From positions 1 through 37,540 of the forward strand of contig CAYOSU010000013.1 of NCBI GenBank assembly GCA_964406735.1: 37,540 nt of DNA. The letters are read 5' to 3'. A program made the translations under genes and the position numbers. Origin of the DNA: CAYOSU01 sp964406735 (lineage in GTDB: Bacteria; Bacillota; Clostridia; Christensenellales; CAMQZB01). The notes beneath the pieces are model-generated. The model made no database searches, was not told where the DNA came from, and worked only from the letters and a program-made list of their open reading frames with translations. Of the stretch, positions 8,111 through 14,935 are shown in pieces; the stretch's first letter is position 1; every line of letters starts with the position of its first letter.

Positions 8111-9346
8111 ATGAAGGTAAGCGTAGTAACGCTCGGCTGCAAGGTAAATCAATACGACAGCGGCGGCGTGATAAATATATTGAGCGAAAGGGGTATAGAG
8201 ACAGTCGAGGGATTGGTCTTTGCCGATGCTTATATAATCAACACCTGCGCCGTAACGAGGGAAGCGGAGCGAAAGAGCCGTGAGACGGTAACCAAGTGCT
8301 TGAAGCTCAACCCCGAGGCAAAGGTATTCGTTATGGGCTGTGCGTCGCAGAAAAACCCCGTCCAGTTCGAGGAAAAGTCCGACAGGGTAGTATACGTCAA
8401 CGGCAACGGCGACAAGAAAAAGGTCGCTAGCCTTATCGAGGGTGTAGAGCTGTCCGCTCTTCCGACTGTTTACGAGGAGTTCGACACCGCTAAGACGGAA
8501 AAGACGAGAGCGTTCGTCAAGGTTCAGGACGGCTGCAATAACTTTTGCAGTTACTGTATCGTACCGTATTTAAGAGGCCGATCGAGGTCGAGGGAGATAG
8601 ATAAGGTAACAAAAGAGATATCCGCCCTTCAGGACGTCAACGAAGTAGTCCTTTGTGGCATAAATCTTTCGGATTATCGCTTTGGCGACGGACTTATATC
8701 ACTTGCCGAGGCAGTAGATAAATGCGGTATACGCTTCCGTTTCGGCTCCTTGGAAGAGAGGGTAATAACGGACGACTTTTTGGCAAGGCTGAAAAAACTT
8801 GATAACTTCTGTCCGCAGTTCCATTTGTCGTTGCAGTCTGGTAGCGACACGGTGCTTAAAAGGATGAACAGAAAATACACCGCAAGCGAATATATTGCGG
8901 CGTGCGAGAAGATAAAATCGGCGTTTGAGAATGCAAACATCACGACCGATGCGATAGTCGGCTTCCCCGGCGAAACGGAAGAGGAGTTCGAGGAGACCGT
9001 AACGTTAGCAAAGACCGTAGGCTTTGGCGATATGCACGTTTTCCCGTTCTCAAAAAGAGAGGGCACGGTAGCGGCGAAGATGGAGGATATGCCAAAAAGC
9101 GTCAAGACCGAGCGTGCAAAACGTTTGTCGGAAGTCGCAAAGGGCTTGAAAGACGCCTATATCGACAGATTTTTAGGAAAAACTCTCACCGCCTTGACTG
9201 AGGATATAGAGAACGGCATGAGGGTAGGATATACCGAAAATTACGTCAAAGTGTATCTCCCCGATACCGTTTCGGGCAACACGTTGATAAAAGTCGTGCT
9301 CGACCGCCGATACGGCGACGGTGCGATCGCAAAAATAGCCGAATAA
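8111..9346 (+). CDS. mtaB: tRNA t6A37 methylthiotransferase MtaB
   Basis: A 411-residue radical-SAM enzyme that converts t6A to ms2t6A at position 37 of ANN-decoding tRNAs. The N-terminal UPF0004 domain has the three cysteines for one iron-sulfur cluster (Cys10 in LGCKVNQYDS, Cys46 in NTCAVT, Cys77 in GCASQ). The radical-SAM cluster motif CxxxCxxC is at 142-149 (CNNFCSYC), followed by IVPYLRGRSRSR. A short TRAM-like tail follows. The NTCAVT/NQYDSG wording is typical of MtaB rather than MiaB or RimO. It begins three bases after prmA and is probably co-transcribed with it. Confidence 0.95.
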   Translation: MKVSVVTLGCKVNQYDSGGVINILSERGIETVEGLVFADAYIINTCAVTREAERKSRETVTKCLKLNPEAKVFVMGCASQKNPVQFEEKSDRVVYVNGNGDKKKVASLIEGVELSALPTVYEEFDTAKTEKTRAFVKVQDGCNNFCSYCIVPYLRGRSRSREIDKVTKEISALQDVNEVVLCGINLSDYRFGDGLISLAEAVDKCGIRFRFGSLEERVITDDFLARLKKLDNFCPQFHLSLQSGSDTVLKRMNRKYTASEYIAACEKIKSAFENANITTDAIVGFPGETEEEFEETVTLAKTVGFGDMHVFPFSKREGTVAAKMEDMPKSVKTERAKRLSEVAKGLKDAYIDRFLGKTLTALTEDIENGMRVGYTENYVKVYLPDTVSGNTLIKVVLDRRYGDGAIAKIAE

Positions 9347-9378
9347 CGCAAAAAGCGTAAAATAAAGGAGAAAAAATT

Positions 9379-9717
9379 ATGGATTGCCTGTTTTGTAAGT
9401 TCGTAAACAAAGAAATACCTACCAATATCGTCTATGAAGACGAGTTGATGATAATAATAAGGGACATCGAGCCAAAGGCAAAGGAGCACTACCTTCTGAT
9501 CCCCAAAAAGCACTTCAAATACTTGGCGGAAATGACCGCCGAGGACGCAGGAAATTTAGGCGCTTGCCTCAAAAAGCTTCCCGAATTAACGGAGCTATTG
9601 GGCTTGCAGGGCGGATATAGACTTGTAATAAACCAAGGCGACGATGCAGGACAGACCGTTCCGCACCTTCACGTTCACGTTTTGGCAGGGCAGAAAATGG
9701 AGTGGAACCCGGCGTAA
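9379..9717 (+). CDS. HIT family nucleotide hydrolase
   Basis: A 112-residue histidine-triad protein of the Hint branch (purine nucleoside phosphoramidase-like). It carries an N-terminal CLFCKFVNKEIPTNIVYED segment, with the CxxC pair frequent in this branch, and the active-site motif HLHVHVL at 96-102. It follows mtaB by 32 bases with a good AAAGGAG site. The usual gene order of this cluster in Clostridia (mtaB, HIT, rpsU) is kept. The physiological substrate of bacterial Hint proteins is generally uncertain. Confidence 0.92.
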   Translation: MDCLFCKFVNKEIPTNIVYEDELMIIIRDIEPKAKEHYLLIPKKHFKYLAEMTAEDAGNLGACLKKLPELTELLGLQGGYRLVINQGDDAGQTVPHLHVHVLAGQKMEWNPA

Positions 9718-9771
9718 AAAAGTCAAATCGAGCCGCAAAGCAATTTTTTTCGCAAAAGGCGGCGTATTTTC

Positions 9772-9799
9772 TTGACAAAGAGCGGAATTTTTGTATAAT
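9772..9799 (+). promoter_or_regulatory. Promoter of rpsU
   Basis: TTGACA (9772-9777), 16-base spacer, TATAAT (9794-9799). Both hexamers are perfect. The leader contains a small hairpin, GTAGC-aagaa-GCTAC, around 9816-9830. Confidence 0.85.
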
Positions 9800-9864
9800 T
9801 AGTTTGTATGTAAATGTAGCAAGAAGCTACGTTGACTTCCCGACACGAAGGAGGTGTGTGAGTT

Positions 9865-10047
9865 TTGTCTACGGTAAGAGTTGGCGAGAATGAATCTTTG
9901 GACAGCGCATTGAGACGCTTCAAAAGAAAATGTGCTCGTGACGGAATCATCGGTGATTTGAGAAAGAAAGAACAGTACGAAAAACCGAGCGTCAGACGCA
10001 AAAAGAAAGCCGAGGCTGCAAGAAAGCGCGGCAACAGAGCATTTTAA
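9865..10047 (+). CDS. rpsU: 30S ribosomal protein S21, UUG start
   Basis: A 60-residue basic protein of the small ribosomal subunit, recognised by STVRVGENESLDSALRRFKRK and the Arg/Lys-rich C-terminus. The start codon is TTG at 9865. The strong AAGGAGGTG at 9848-9856 is placed correctly for it, and an in-frame TGA at 9859-9861 excludes earlier starts. It has its own promoter and terminator and so can be expressed separately from the genes before it, as expected for an abundant ribosomal protein. Confidence 0.95.
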   Translation: MSTVRVGENESLDSALRRFKRKCARDGIIGDLRKKEQYEKPSVRRKKKAEAARKRGNRAF

Positions 10048-10079
10048 TTTAGGCTCAGTTTAATAAAGAAATACAGAAG

Positions 10080-10111
10080 ATGACTTTGATGAATATCAAG
10101 GTCATTTTTTT
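10080..10111 (+). terminator. Intrinsic terminator after rpsU
   Basis: ATGACTTTGAT (10080-10090) pairs with ATCAAGGTCAT (10095-10105), with one G-T pair and a GAAT loop, followed by a T run. Confidence 0.9.
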
Positions 10112-10132
10112 ATGTCGAAATAAGGAGACCAA

Positions 10133-10552
10133 ATGTCAACTAACAACGAACTTAAACAGATGGCAAGAATGGCAAAAGCGAGGCTCAAAAGCGGCTACTG
10201 GGTAGACCGCAAAGAAAAGCTTCGTGAGTGCCTGAGAACGTGCGGTGGCAACGCCCTCTCGTGCGACGAAATAAAGCAATACTTCGCCGTCGCAAACACC
10301 GACAAACGTCATATGACGGAAGAAGAAACGCTCGAAAGCCGCCTTTACCCGATCGTGTGCGATATAATCGACTCCGACGACGGCTTAAACCCGCTCGGCA
10401 GACTCATCGACAGAAACTACTACGACACCCTCGATTACGCCGCAAAGCAACGCTACGTTCTTACGCTGTCCGAGACCTACAAAAAGCTCGCCCAAAAATA
10501 CGCCGCCGAAAAAGAGATCGAAAAACGCCTCAACACCTTAGCAAGGTCTTAA
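10133..10552 (+). CDS. Unrecognised 139-residue protein
   Basis: I do not recognise the family. The protein is soluble in appearance, charged and predicted mostly helical, with no signal peptide or membrane segment. Features seen are a basic N-terminus (KQMARMAKARLKSGYWVDRKEK), two cysteines in LRECLRTCGG, an acidic middle (DIIDSDDG) and a charged helical end (KKLAQKYAAEKEIEKRL). The ATG has a proper AAGGAG site, which supports real translation. It begins 22 bases after the rpsU terminator with no promoter visible between, so expression may depend on read-through. YqeY often follows rpsU in related genomes, but this protein does not resemble YqeY. Confidence 0.7.
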   Translation: MSTNNELKQMARMAKARLKSGYWVDRKEKLRECLRTCGGNALSCDEIKQYFAVANTDKRHMTEEETLESRLYPIVCDIIDSDDGLNPLGRLIDRNYYDTLDYAAKQRYVLTLSETYKKLAQKYAAEKEIEKRLNTLARS

Positions 10553-10604
10553 TTTCATAGACTTTTCTATGCCCTAAACTTTCTAATAAAAACACGACCT
10601 TATA

Positions 10605-10668
10605 CAAGCCTCCCTCCGAGAGGGAGGGGGACCGCGTTAGCGGTGAAAGGAGCCTAACGGAAGTAACT
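10605..10668 (+). repeat. Type 2 palindromic repeat, copy 1
   Basis: The hairpin CCTCCCTC-cga-GAGGGAGG is followed by GGGGA, a second hairpin CCGC-gtta-GCGG and GGAGCCTAACGG. The same unit recurs at 14313 and 14652. The upstream flank TTCTAATAAAAACACGACC resembles the flank of type 1 copies, which suggests one modular family. Confidence 0.8.
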
Positions 10669-10698
10669 ATTCCCTCAAACTTCGCTTTACCACGCCAC

Positions 10699-10739
10699 AG
10701 CTACTCTTAATTATAATAACTACTCCCACTCAAACTTCG
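10699..10739 (+). repeat. AT-rich repeat module, copy 1
   Basis: GCTACTCTTAATTATAATAA is followed by CTACTC and CTCAAACTTCG. Closely similar copies lie at 24242-24282 and 24298-24337. The CTCAAACTTCG ending also follows type 1 and type 2 repeats, so this seems to be a third module of the same family. Confidence 0.7.
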
Positions 10740-10788
10740 CTTTCCCAACTTAAAACCGTTTTCCCGCCGCAGTCTAATAACGAGCAAA

Positions 10789-10852
10789 CCATATGAAAGG
10801 CTCCTTTGTGTAAAGGAAGCTGTCTGCGGAGCAGACTGAGGGATTGTCTACA
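10789..10852 (+). repeat. Type 1 palindromic repeat, copy B
   Basis: ATATGAAAGGCTCCTTTGTG, then the matching arm TAAAGGAAGC, the CTGCGGAGCAG hairpin and GGGATTGTCTAC. Its 5' flank, CAGTCTAATAACGAGCAAACC, is shared with copy F at 24521. Confidence 0.85.
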
Positions 10853-10932
10853 CAGTAACTAATCCCTCAAACTAACGATAGAATCCAGAACCTCATTTTC
10901 CTAAAAATTCTAATAGCAACAGAATCCTTATT

Positions 10933-10992
10933 AAAGCCTCCTCTGGGAGGGAGCTGTCTCGGCGCCAAAACGGCGAATCGGTAGGATTGCCG
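10933..10992 (+). repeat. Divergent (hybrid) member of the repeat family
   Basis: The hairpin CCTCC-tct-GGGAGG resembles type 2, but it continues with GAGCTGTC and later GGATTG as in type 1, with a different inner hairpin (CGGCGCCAAAACGGCG). It looks like a recombinant or intermediate form. The rest of 10553-11100 is AT-rich spacer between repeats and holds no credible gene. Confidence 0.6.
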
Positions 10993-11105
10993 AAAAACCT
11001 AACTACTCCCTCAAACTTGGATAGCTCATCTCCCAAACCTACCCGCAAAATCGCATTTTTCTATCAAAAACAAGGTAACTGTCGTAAATATTGGACACAA
11101 AACCC

Positions 11106-11133
11106 TTGACAAATCAAAAATAAGTGCTAAAAT
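11106..11133 (+). promoter_or_regulatory. Promoter of the beta-helix lipoprotein
   Basis: TTGACA (11106-11111), 16-base spacer, TAAAAT (11128-11133) with an extended TGC (11125-11127). A TATAAT at 11133-11138 overlaps but has a 21-base spacer. The leader to the start codon would be about 185 bases. Confidence 0.65.
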
Positions 11134-11155
11134 ATAATTGTCAAGATGGATAGTA

Positions 11156-11239
11156 TACCTCCCGTAAACCTCGAGCGGAGCGTATCAAATGGATTCAACA
11201 ACTGAATAGCTCAAGCGAAGAAACGACTCGGGGGGGGTA
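11156..11239 (+). promoter_or_regulatory. Structured 5' leader, unassigned RNA element
   Basis: Nested pairing is visible by eye. P1 is TACCTC (11156-11161) with GGGGTA (11234-11239). A bulge CCGTAAA follows on the 5' side only. P2 is CCTCGAG (11169-11175) with CTCGGGG (11227-11233), stacked directly on P1. P3 is GAGC (11178-11181) with GCTC (11209-11212). P4 is ATTCA (11193-11197) with TGAAT (11203-11207). It does not match any riboswitch class I recognise. It may be a cis-regulatory RNA for the lipoprotein downstream. Confidence 0.5.
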
Positions 11240-11248
11240 CTTCCGAAG

Positions 11249-11307
11249 CCCTTTTGAATTCGTTTTTGCAAATACGGTTTGCGAAAACGAAAAATTTACT
11301 CAAAGGG
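11249..11307 (+). promoter_or_regulatory. Long leader hairpin next to the start codon
   Basis: A 14-base stem (11259-11272 with 11278-11291, one G-T pair, loop TACGG) is enclosed by CCCTTTTGA (11249-11257) with TCAAAGGG (11300-11307). No T run follows, so it is not a terminator. The outer arm covers the AAAGGGAG upstream of a possible ATG at 11310 and ends five bases before the GGGAG used by the ATG at 11325. Confidence 0.5.
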
Positions 11308-11324
11308 AGATGGGAGACATCAAA

Positions 11325-13949
11325 ATGGAGAAAACAAAAGTATTAAGACTACTGGTATCGGTAGTATTGGTATTGGCTCTTACTATGTCCTTAATGGCAT
11401 GCCAGCAGAAAGAGCCCGATCCCACGCCCACGCCGTCAGAGACCGTAAAGCCGTCCGAGACGACCAAGCCTACCGAAACGACGAAACCTTCAGAGACTAC
11501 CCAGCCTTCTGAAACGACCGAGCCCACAGAGACTCCCGAACCCACCGAGACGACCACCCCCGGCGGTCTTTTGAACGATGAGTTCTGGAACTGGTATTCT
11601 CAGGGCGGCAACCATATCGACTATAGCGAGCTCAGCACCCTCACAGGTAGCGGCTCTTACGTCGTAGACGCTATAAACGAAAGCTTCGACATAGCGATCA
11701 CGAACTCCGAGTTCACGGGCACCGTAACGTTCGGCGATATCAACGTCGCAGGCTCGCTTACTCTCAATATGCCCAATGCGACCATCGTTTTCGATAGACC
11801 TGCATCCGTCGGCGCATTGAACGTAACGTCGGGTCCTCACACCTTCGTACTCAACGCTCAGCTCACGATAACGACCTCGAGCGGCACGCTCACGATAAGA
11901 GGCGGTAACGTAGAGCTCAACGCTCCCGTAGTAACGAACGACGAGACCCCTACCAACGCAACTATAAAAGTACTCAACGAGGGAACTATAACGACGAGCG
12001 TCGGCGTAACGCTTGAAGTAGACGGCGGCACTCTTACGATCGTAGTTAATACGGACGAAGATATTTCCATAAAAGCTCTTAACGGTTTTACCATCGACAC
12101 TAGAAACCGCTCTACCACGGCGAATAATATTAGCGTAGAATTTACTACTAACGGATGGGAGCAAGTTACTGAGGTTTCGAACGCGGGAGAGTCCACCAAA
12201 GTAACCGTTTCGGGAACTCAACACACTGATCCTATCATAAGGGATGAAGTAGCTGTCGTAACGACCGAAACGGAATTTAAGACTGCAATTACAAATAAGA
12301 ACGCAGTCATCACCTTGGGCGCAAATATCGCTTTGACTTCGCCAGCTCACTTTGATTACAATGAAGCGATAATCGACCTTAACGGCTATACGCTTTCTCT
12401 CGCAGAAACTTATACCACCGACGATTATCTTCTCGCTGTTAAGCGTGGCGGAAGACTTCTCATCAGAGACTCCTCCGAAGCTAAGACCGGTATGATAAAC
12501 GGAGGCGGCAAGGTATGCGTCAAGCTTACTATATCAGGAGAAGGTGAAGGAACGTCGTCAACGACAGCAAACCTTACTGTCGAAAGCGGTACGATTTATA
12601 CGACTGATATGTATGCAATCTGCGGTAACGGAACTCGTCATTATACAAATCTTATTATAACAGGCGGCACGATAAAGAGTGAAAAGAAAAACAGCTCATA
12701 TAATTATGCTGCTATCTACATTCCTCAGGACGGTACCGTTACGATAAATGGCGGCACGATCGAAGGTTATGCTGCAGCGCTCGAGGCTCGTGCAGGACTC
12801 GTTACGATAATGGGCGGCACGTTCAAGGCTACTGCTGTTCCCCTTACCGTTGAAGGAAACGGAAGCGGAACGACTACGACAGGCGCAGCGCTCGCTATCG
12901 CTCAGCATTCGACGAAGAAAGGAATTTCTGTTACCATACACGACGGTTCTTTCGAGGGTTATATTCCTGTTTCGATCACAAATCCCGAGTATGCAACGAA
13001 TGGCAAGACCGACAACGTATTCGTAACTATCAATAGCTGCACGTTCACCTCGACCAATACGACTGCAACGGCTTGCGACATATATGTTGATGACGACGCT
13101 GTCAGCGCATACAATATCAGAAAGAACGCTTCTATAAACCCCACCCTTCCTGCAAACTACAGGTGGAGCACAGACAATAAAGTCGAAAGCATCTACGAGA
13201 CCATCTCCAGCGGCGTTCTTAAGAACAAAGTAACAGGCGTTTACGAGATCTCCTCGAAAGACGGCTTGCTTTGGTTTGTAGATCAGGTAAACAATCAGAA
13301 TAAGAGCTTTGGTGGCGTAGGCGTAACAGTCAAACTTACTGCTGACATCGATATGGAGAATGCGACCATTGCTCCTATCGGACAGAATGTATATAATTAC
13401 GGTGAATCGGGTTGCAACTCTGCTTTCTTTAACGGAGTATTCGACGGAAACGGCAAGACGATCAAGAACCTTACGATCAAGAGCGTAGCAGATCCGTCTC
13501 CGTTCAAGACTTCTGAAAGTGCCGTTTACTCCGTAGGCTTCTTCGGCTATTTGGTAGGTGAGGTTAAGAATCTTACATTGGATACCGTAACCGTTACTGG
13601 TTATCACTATGTAGGTGCTCTTGTCGGTATGATGGATAAACCTTCAAAAGTAACGAACTGCACGGTTAAGAACAGTACTGTAACAGGAACGCACCTTGAA
13701 AACGACTACTGCGGTGATAAGGTTGGTGGACTCGTAGGTAACTCTCACGGCACAATTTCTGGTTGCAAGGTTGAAAATACCGAAGTTAAAGGAAGCCGTG
13801 ACGTAGGTCAGGTCATCGGTTGCGCACAGGCAGAGTGTACTGTTACAAACTGCTCTGCAACGAGCGTAACTGTAGTTGATGCTGGCGATTGCACTGGTGC
13901 AAACATCAATAATGCAGTAATCGGTAGAGACCTACGCTTAAATAAATAA
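11325..13949 (+). CDS. Large lipoprotein with beta-helix and GLUG-like repeats
   Basis: An 874-residue secreted lipoprotein. The signal ends in the lipobox LMAC (Cys26). A Thr/Pro/Glu-rich linker of PSETTKPTETT type follows (about 31-85), probably a spacer lifting the protein from the membrane or through the wall. The middle has repeating beta-strand units with NGGT, GGTI and GGTF turns, typical of right-handed parallel beta-helices. Near the C-terminus the FNGVFDGNGKTIKNLTI unit and repeated VGALVG/VGGLVG segments match the GLUG repeat seen in bacterial surface adhesins. I start it at 11325, not 11310, because GGGAG at 11312-11316 is correctly spaced for 11325, while the site before 11310 abuts the ATG. 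No sortase signal or catalytic motif was seen; adhesion or glycan binding is an inference. Confidence 0.8.
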   Translation: MEKTKVLRLLVSVVLVLALTMSLMACQQKEPDPTPTPSETVKPSETTKPTETTKPSETTQPSETTEPTETPEPTETTTPGGLLNDEFWNWYSQGGNHIDYSELSTLTGSGSYVVDAINESFDIAITNSEFTGTVTFGDINVAGSLTLNMPNATIVFDRPASVGALNVTSGPHTFVLNAQLTITTSSGTLTIRGGNVELNAPVVTNDETPTNATIKVLNEGTITTSVGVTLEVDGGTLTIVVNTDEDISIKALNGFTIDTRNRSTTANNISVEFTTNGWEQVTEVSNAGESTKVTVSGTQHTDPIIRDEVAVVTTETEFKTAITNKNAVITLGANIALTSPAHFDYNEAIIDLNGYTLSLAETYTTDDYLLAVKRGGRLLIRDSSEAKTGMINGGGKVCVKLTISGEGEGTSSTTANLTVESGTIYTTDMYAICGNGTRHYTNLIITGGTIKSEKKNSSYNYAAIYIPQDGTVTINGGTIEGYAAALEARAGLVTIMGGTFKATAVPLTVEGNGSGTTTTGAALAIAQHSTKKGISVTIHDGSFEGYIPVSITNPEYATNGKTDNVFVTINSCTFTSTNTTATACDIYVDDDAVSAYNIRKNASINPTLPANYRWSTDNKVESIYETISSGVLKNKVTGVYEISSKDGLLWFVDQVNNQNKSFGGVGVTVKLTADIDMENATIAPIGQNVYNYGESGCNSAFFNGVFDGNGKTIKNLTIKSVADPSPFKTSESAVYSVGFFGYLVGEVKNLTLDTVTVTGYHYVGALVGMMDKPSKVTNCTVKNSTVTGTHLENDYCGDKVGGLVGNSHGTISGCKVENTEVKGSRDVGQVIGCAQAECTVTNCSATSVTVVDAGDCTGANINNAVIGRDLRLNK

Positions 13950-13980
13950 TCACTAAAATAAGAAAATAAAAACACCCAAA

Positions 13981-14004
13981 GGCAGAGTACCCACTCTGCC
14001 TTTT
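13981..14004 (+). terminator. Intrinsic terminator after the beta-helix lipoprotein
   Basis: GGCAGAGT (13981-13988), loop ACCC, ACTCTGCC (13993-14000), then TTTT. An identical copy with flanks lies at 14177-14200. Confidence 0.85.
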
Positions 14005-14020
14005 CTAATATAAAACTCGA

Positions 14021-14082
14021 CCATATGAAAGGCTCCTTTGTGTAAAGGGAGCTGTCTGCGAAGTGTACTTCGGGATTGTCAA
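14021..14082 (+). repeat. Type 1 palindromic repeat, copy C
   Basis: The CCATATGAAAGGCTCCTTTG core with its AAAGGGAGC arm. The inner hairpin here is GAAGTGTACTTC instead of CTGCGGAGCAG, followed by GGGATTGTCAACTA. It sits 17 bases after a terminator. Confidence 0.85.
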
Positions 14083-14176
14083 CTATCGTAATTCTTATCT
14101 CAAACTCCGCTTCATGTCTCAACGGCTTAGTTGAATGTAAAGATAGCTAACCACTGATCCACAACCAAAAAACAAA

Positions 14177-14200
14177 GGCAGAGTACCCACTCTGCCTTTT
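14177..14200 (+). terminator. Duplicate of the preceding terminator
   Basis: The hairpin GGCAGAGT-ACCC-ACTCTGCC with TTTT is identical to 13981-14004, including neighbouring AAA and TTTTCTAAT flanks (14174-14205). No gene lies between the two copies, so this is a by-product of local duplication. Confidence 0.75.
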
Positions 14201-14312
14201 CTAATGCACTCATACCGTAGGGCGGTGGGCTTGCTCCCTCCGCAGTCTAAATAATAACCCAACCACCACTATTCACTAAACACTCTTCACTATTCACTTG
14301 TGGCGAAGCCAC

Positions 14313-14376
14313 ACAAGCCTCCCTCCGAGAGGGAGGGGGACCGCGTTAGCGGTGGAAGGAGACTAACGGAACTAAC
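14313..14376 (+). repeat. Type 2 palindromic repeat, copy 2
   Basis: CCTCCCTC-cga-GAGGGAGG, then CCGC-gtta-GCGG and GGAGACTAACGG, inside the first tandem copy. It is preceded by GTGGCGAAGCCAC, a small palindrome of its own. Confidence 0.8.
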
Positions 14377-14435
14377 TACTCACTCAAACTTTGGATAGAA
14401 ATAATAATACATAAAGTTTCTAATAATAACCCAAA

Positions 14436-14500
14436 CCATATGAAAGGCTCCTTTGTGTAAAGGGAGCTGTCTGCGAAGTGTACTTCGGGATTGTCAACTA
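14436..14500 (+). repeat. Type 1 palindromic repeat, copy D
   Basis: The same core as copy C, with the GAAGTGTACTTC inner hairpin, inside the first tandem copy. The following ACTACCGTAATTCTTATCTC stretch is shared with copy C. Confidence 0.85.
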
Positions 14501-14651
14501 CCGTAATTCTTATCTCAAACTCCGCTTTACCCACTAAAAACGTTCACCACTTGCCGTAGGGCGGTGGCTTGCTCCCTCCGCAGTCTAATAATAACCCAAC
14601 CACCACTATTCACTAAACACTCTTCACTATTCACTTGTGGCGAAGCCACAC

Positions 14652-14714
14652 AAGCCTCCCTCCGAGAGGGAGGGGGACCGCGTTAGCGGTGGAAGGAGAC
14701 TAACGGAACTAACT
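14652..14714 (+). repeat. Type 2 palindromic repeat, copy 3
   Basis: Identical in arrangement to the copy at 14313, inside the second tandem copy. Confidence 0.8.
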
Positions 14715-14772
14715 ACTCACTCAAACTTTGGATAGAAATAATAATACATAAAGTTTCTAATAATAACCCAAA

Positions 14773-14837
14773 CCATATGAAAGGCTCCTTTGTGTAAAGG
14801 GAGCTGTCTGCGGAGTGTACTTCGGGATTGTCAACTA
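14773..14837 (+). repeat. Type 1 palindromic repeat, copy E
   Basis: Same core as copy D, but the inner hairpin reads GGAGTGTACTTC. It lies inside the second tandem copy, and the sequence diverges right after it. Confidence 0.85.
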
Positions 14838-14889
14838 CCGAAATTGCTCCCTCAAACTCTGGATAGGATCCAAAACATCATTCCCCTAA

Positions 14890-14920
14890 CAAACAAAAAG
14901 GCGAGACCGTAGTCTCGCCT
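14890..14920 (-). terminator. Intrinsic terminator of the asd-dapA-dapB operon
   Basis: AGGCGAGAC (14899-14907) and GTCTCGCCT (14912-14920) form a 9-base stem with a 4-base loop. On the minus strand it is followed by TTTTTGTTTG. It lies 16 bases past the dapB stop codon. Confidence 0.9.
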
Positions 14921-14935
14921 GAAAACTCAAAAACA

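Larger units (their letters stand above)
14215..14502 (+). repeat. Tandem duplication, first copy
   Basis: A unit of about 288 bases starting CCGTAGGGCGGTGG. It holds the CAGTCTAA module, TTCACTATTCACTTGTGGCG, a type 2 repeat and type 1 copy D. It is repeated almost exactly at 14554-14840, differing by two single-base indels and at least one substitution, which points to recent duplication. No open frame of interest is inside. Confidence 0.85.
14554..14840 (+). repeat. Tandem duplication, second copy
   Basis: Near-identical to 14215-14502 at an offset of 337-339 bases. Similarity ends just after the AACTACC that follows the type 1 repeat. The whole stretch 13950-14935 is gene-free and made mostly of these units. 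Confidence 0.85.

Noticed and set aside
11310..11324. ATG at 11310 as start of the beta-helix lipoprotein
   Set aside because: The AAAGGGAG before it directly abuts the ATG and can be paired in the leader hairpin; the ATG at 11325 has a properly spaced GGGAG and a normal lipoprotein signal.
10789..14840. CRISPR array
   Set aside because: The repeats are unevenly spaced, have internal hairpins, are separated by related sequence rather than unique spacers of equal length, and no cas gene is present.
13950..14935. Insertion sequence or prophage remnant
   Set aside because: No transposase or integrase frame and no long terminal inverted repeats; the region is explained by small palindromic repeats and a tandem duplication.
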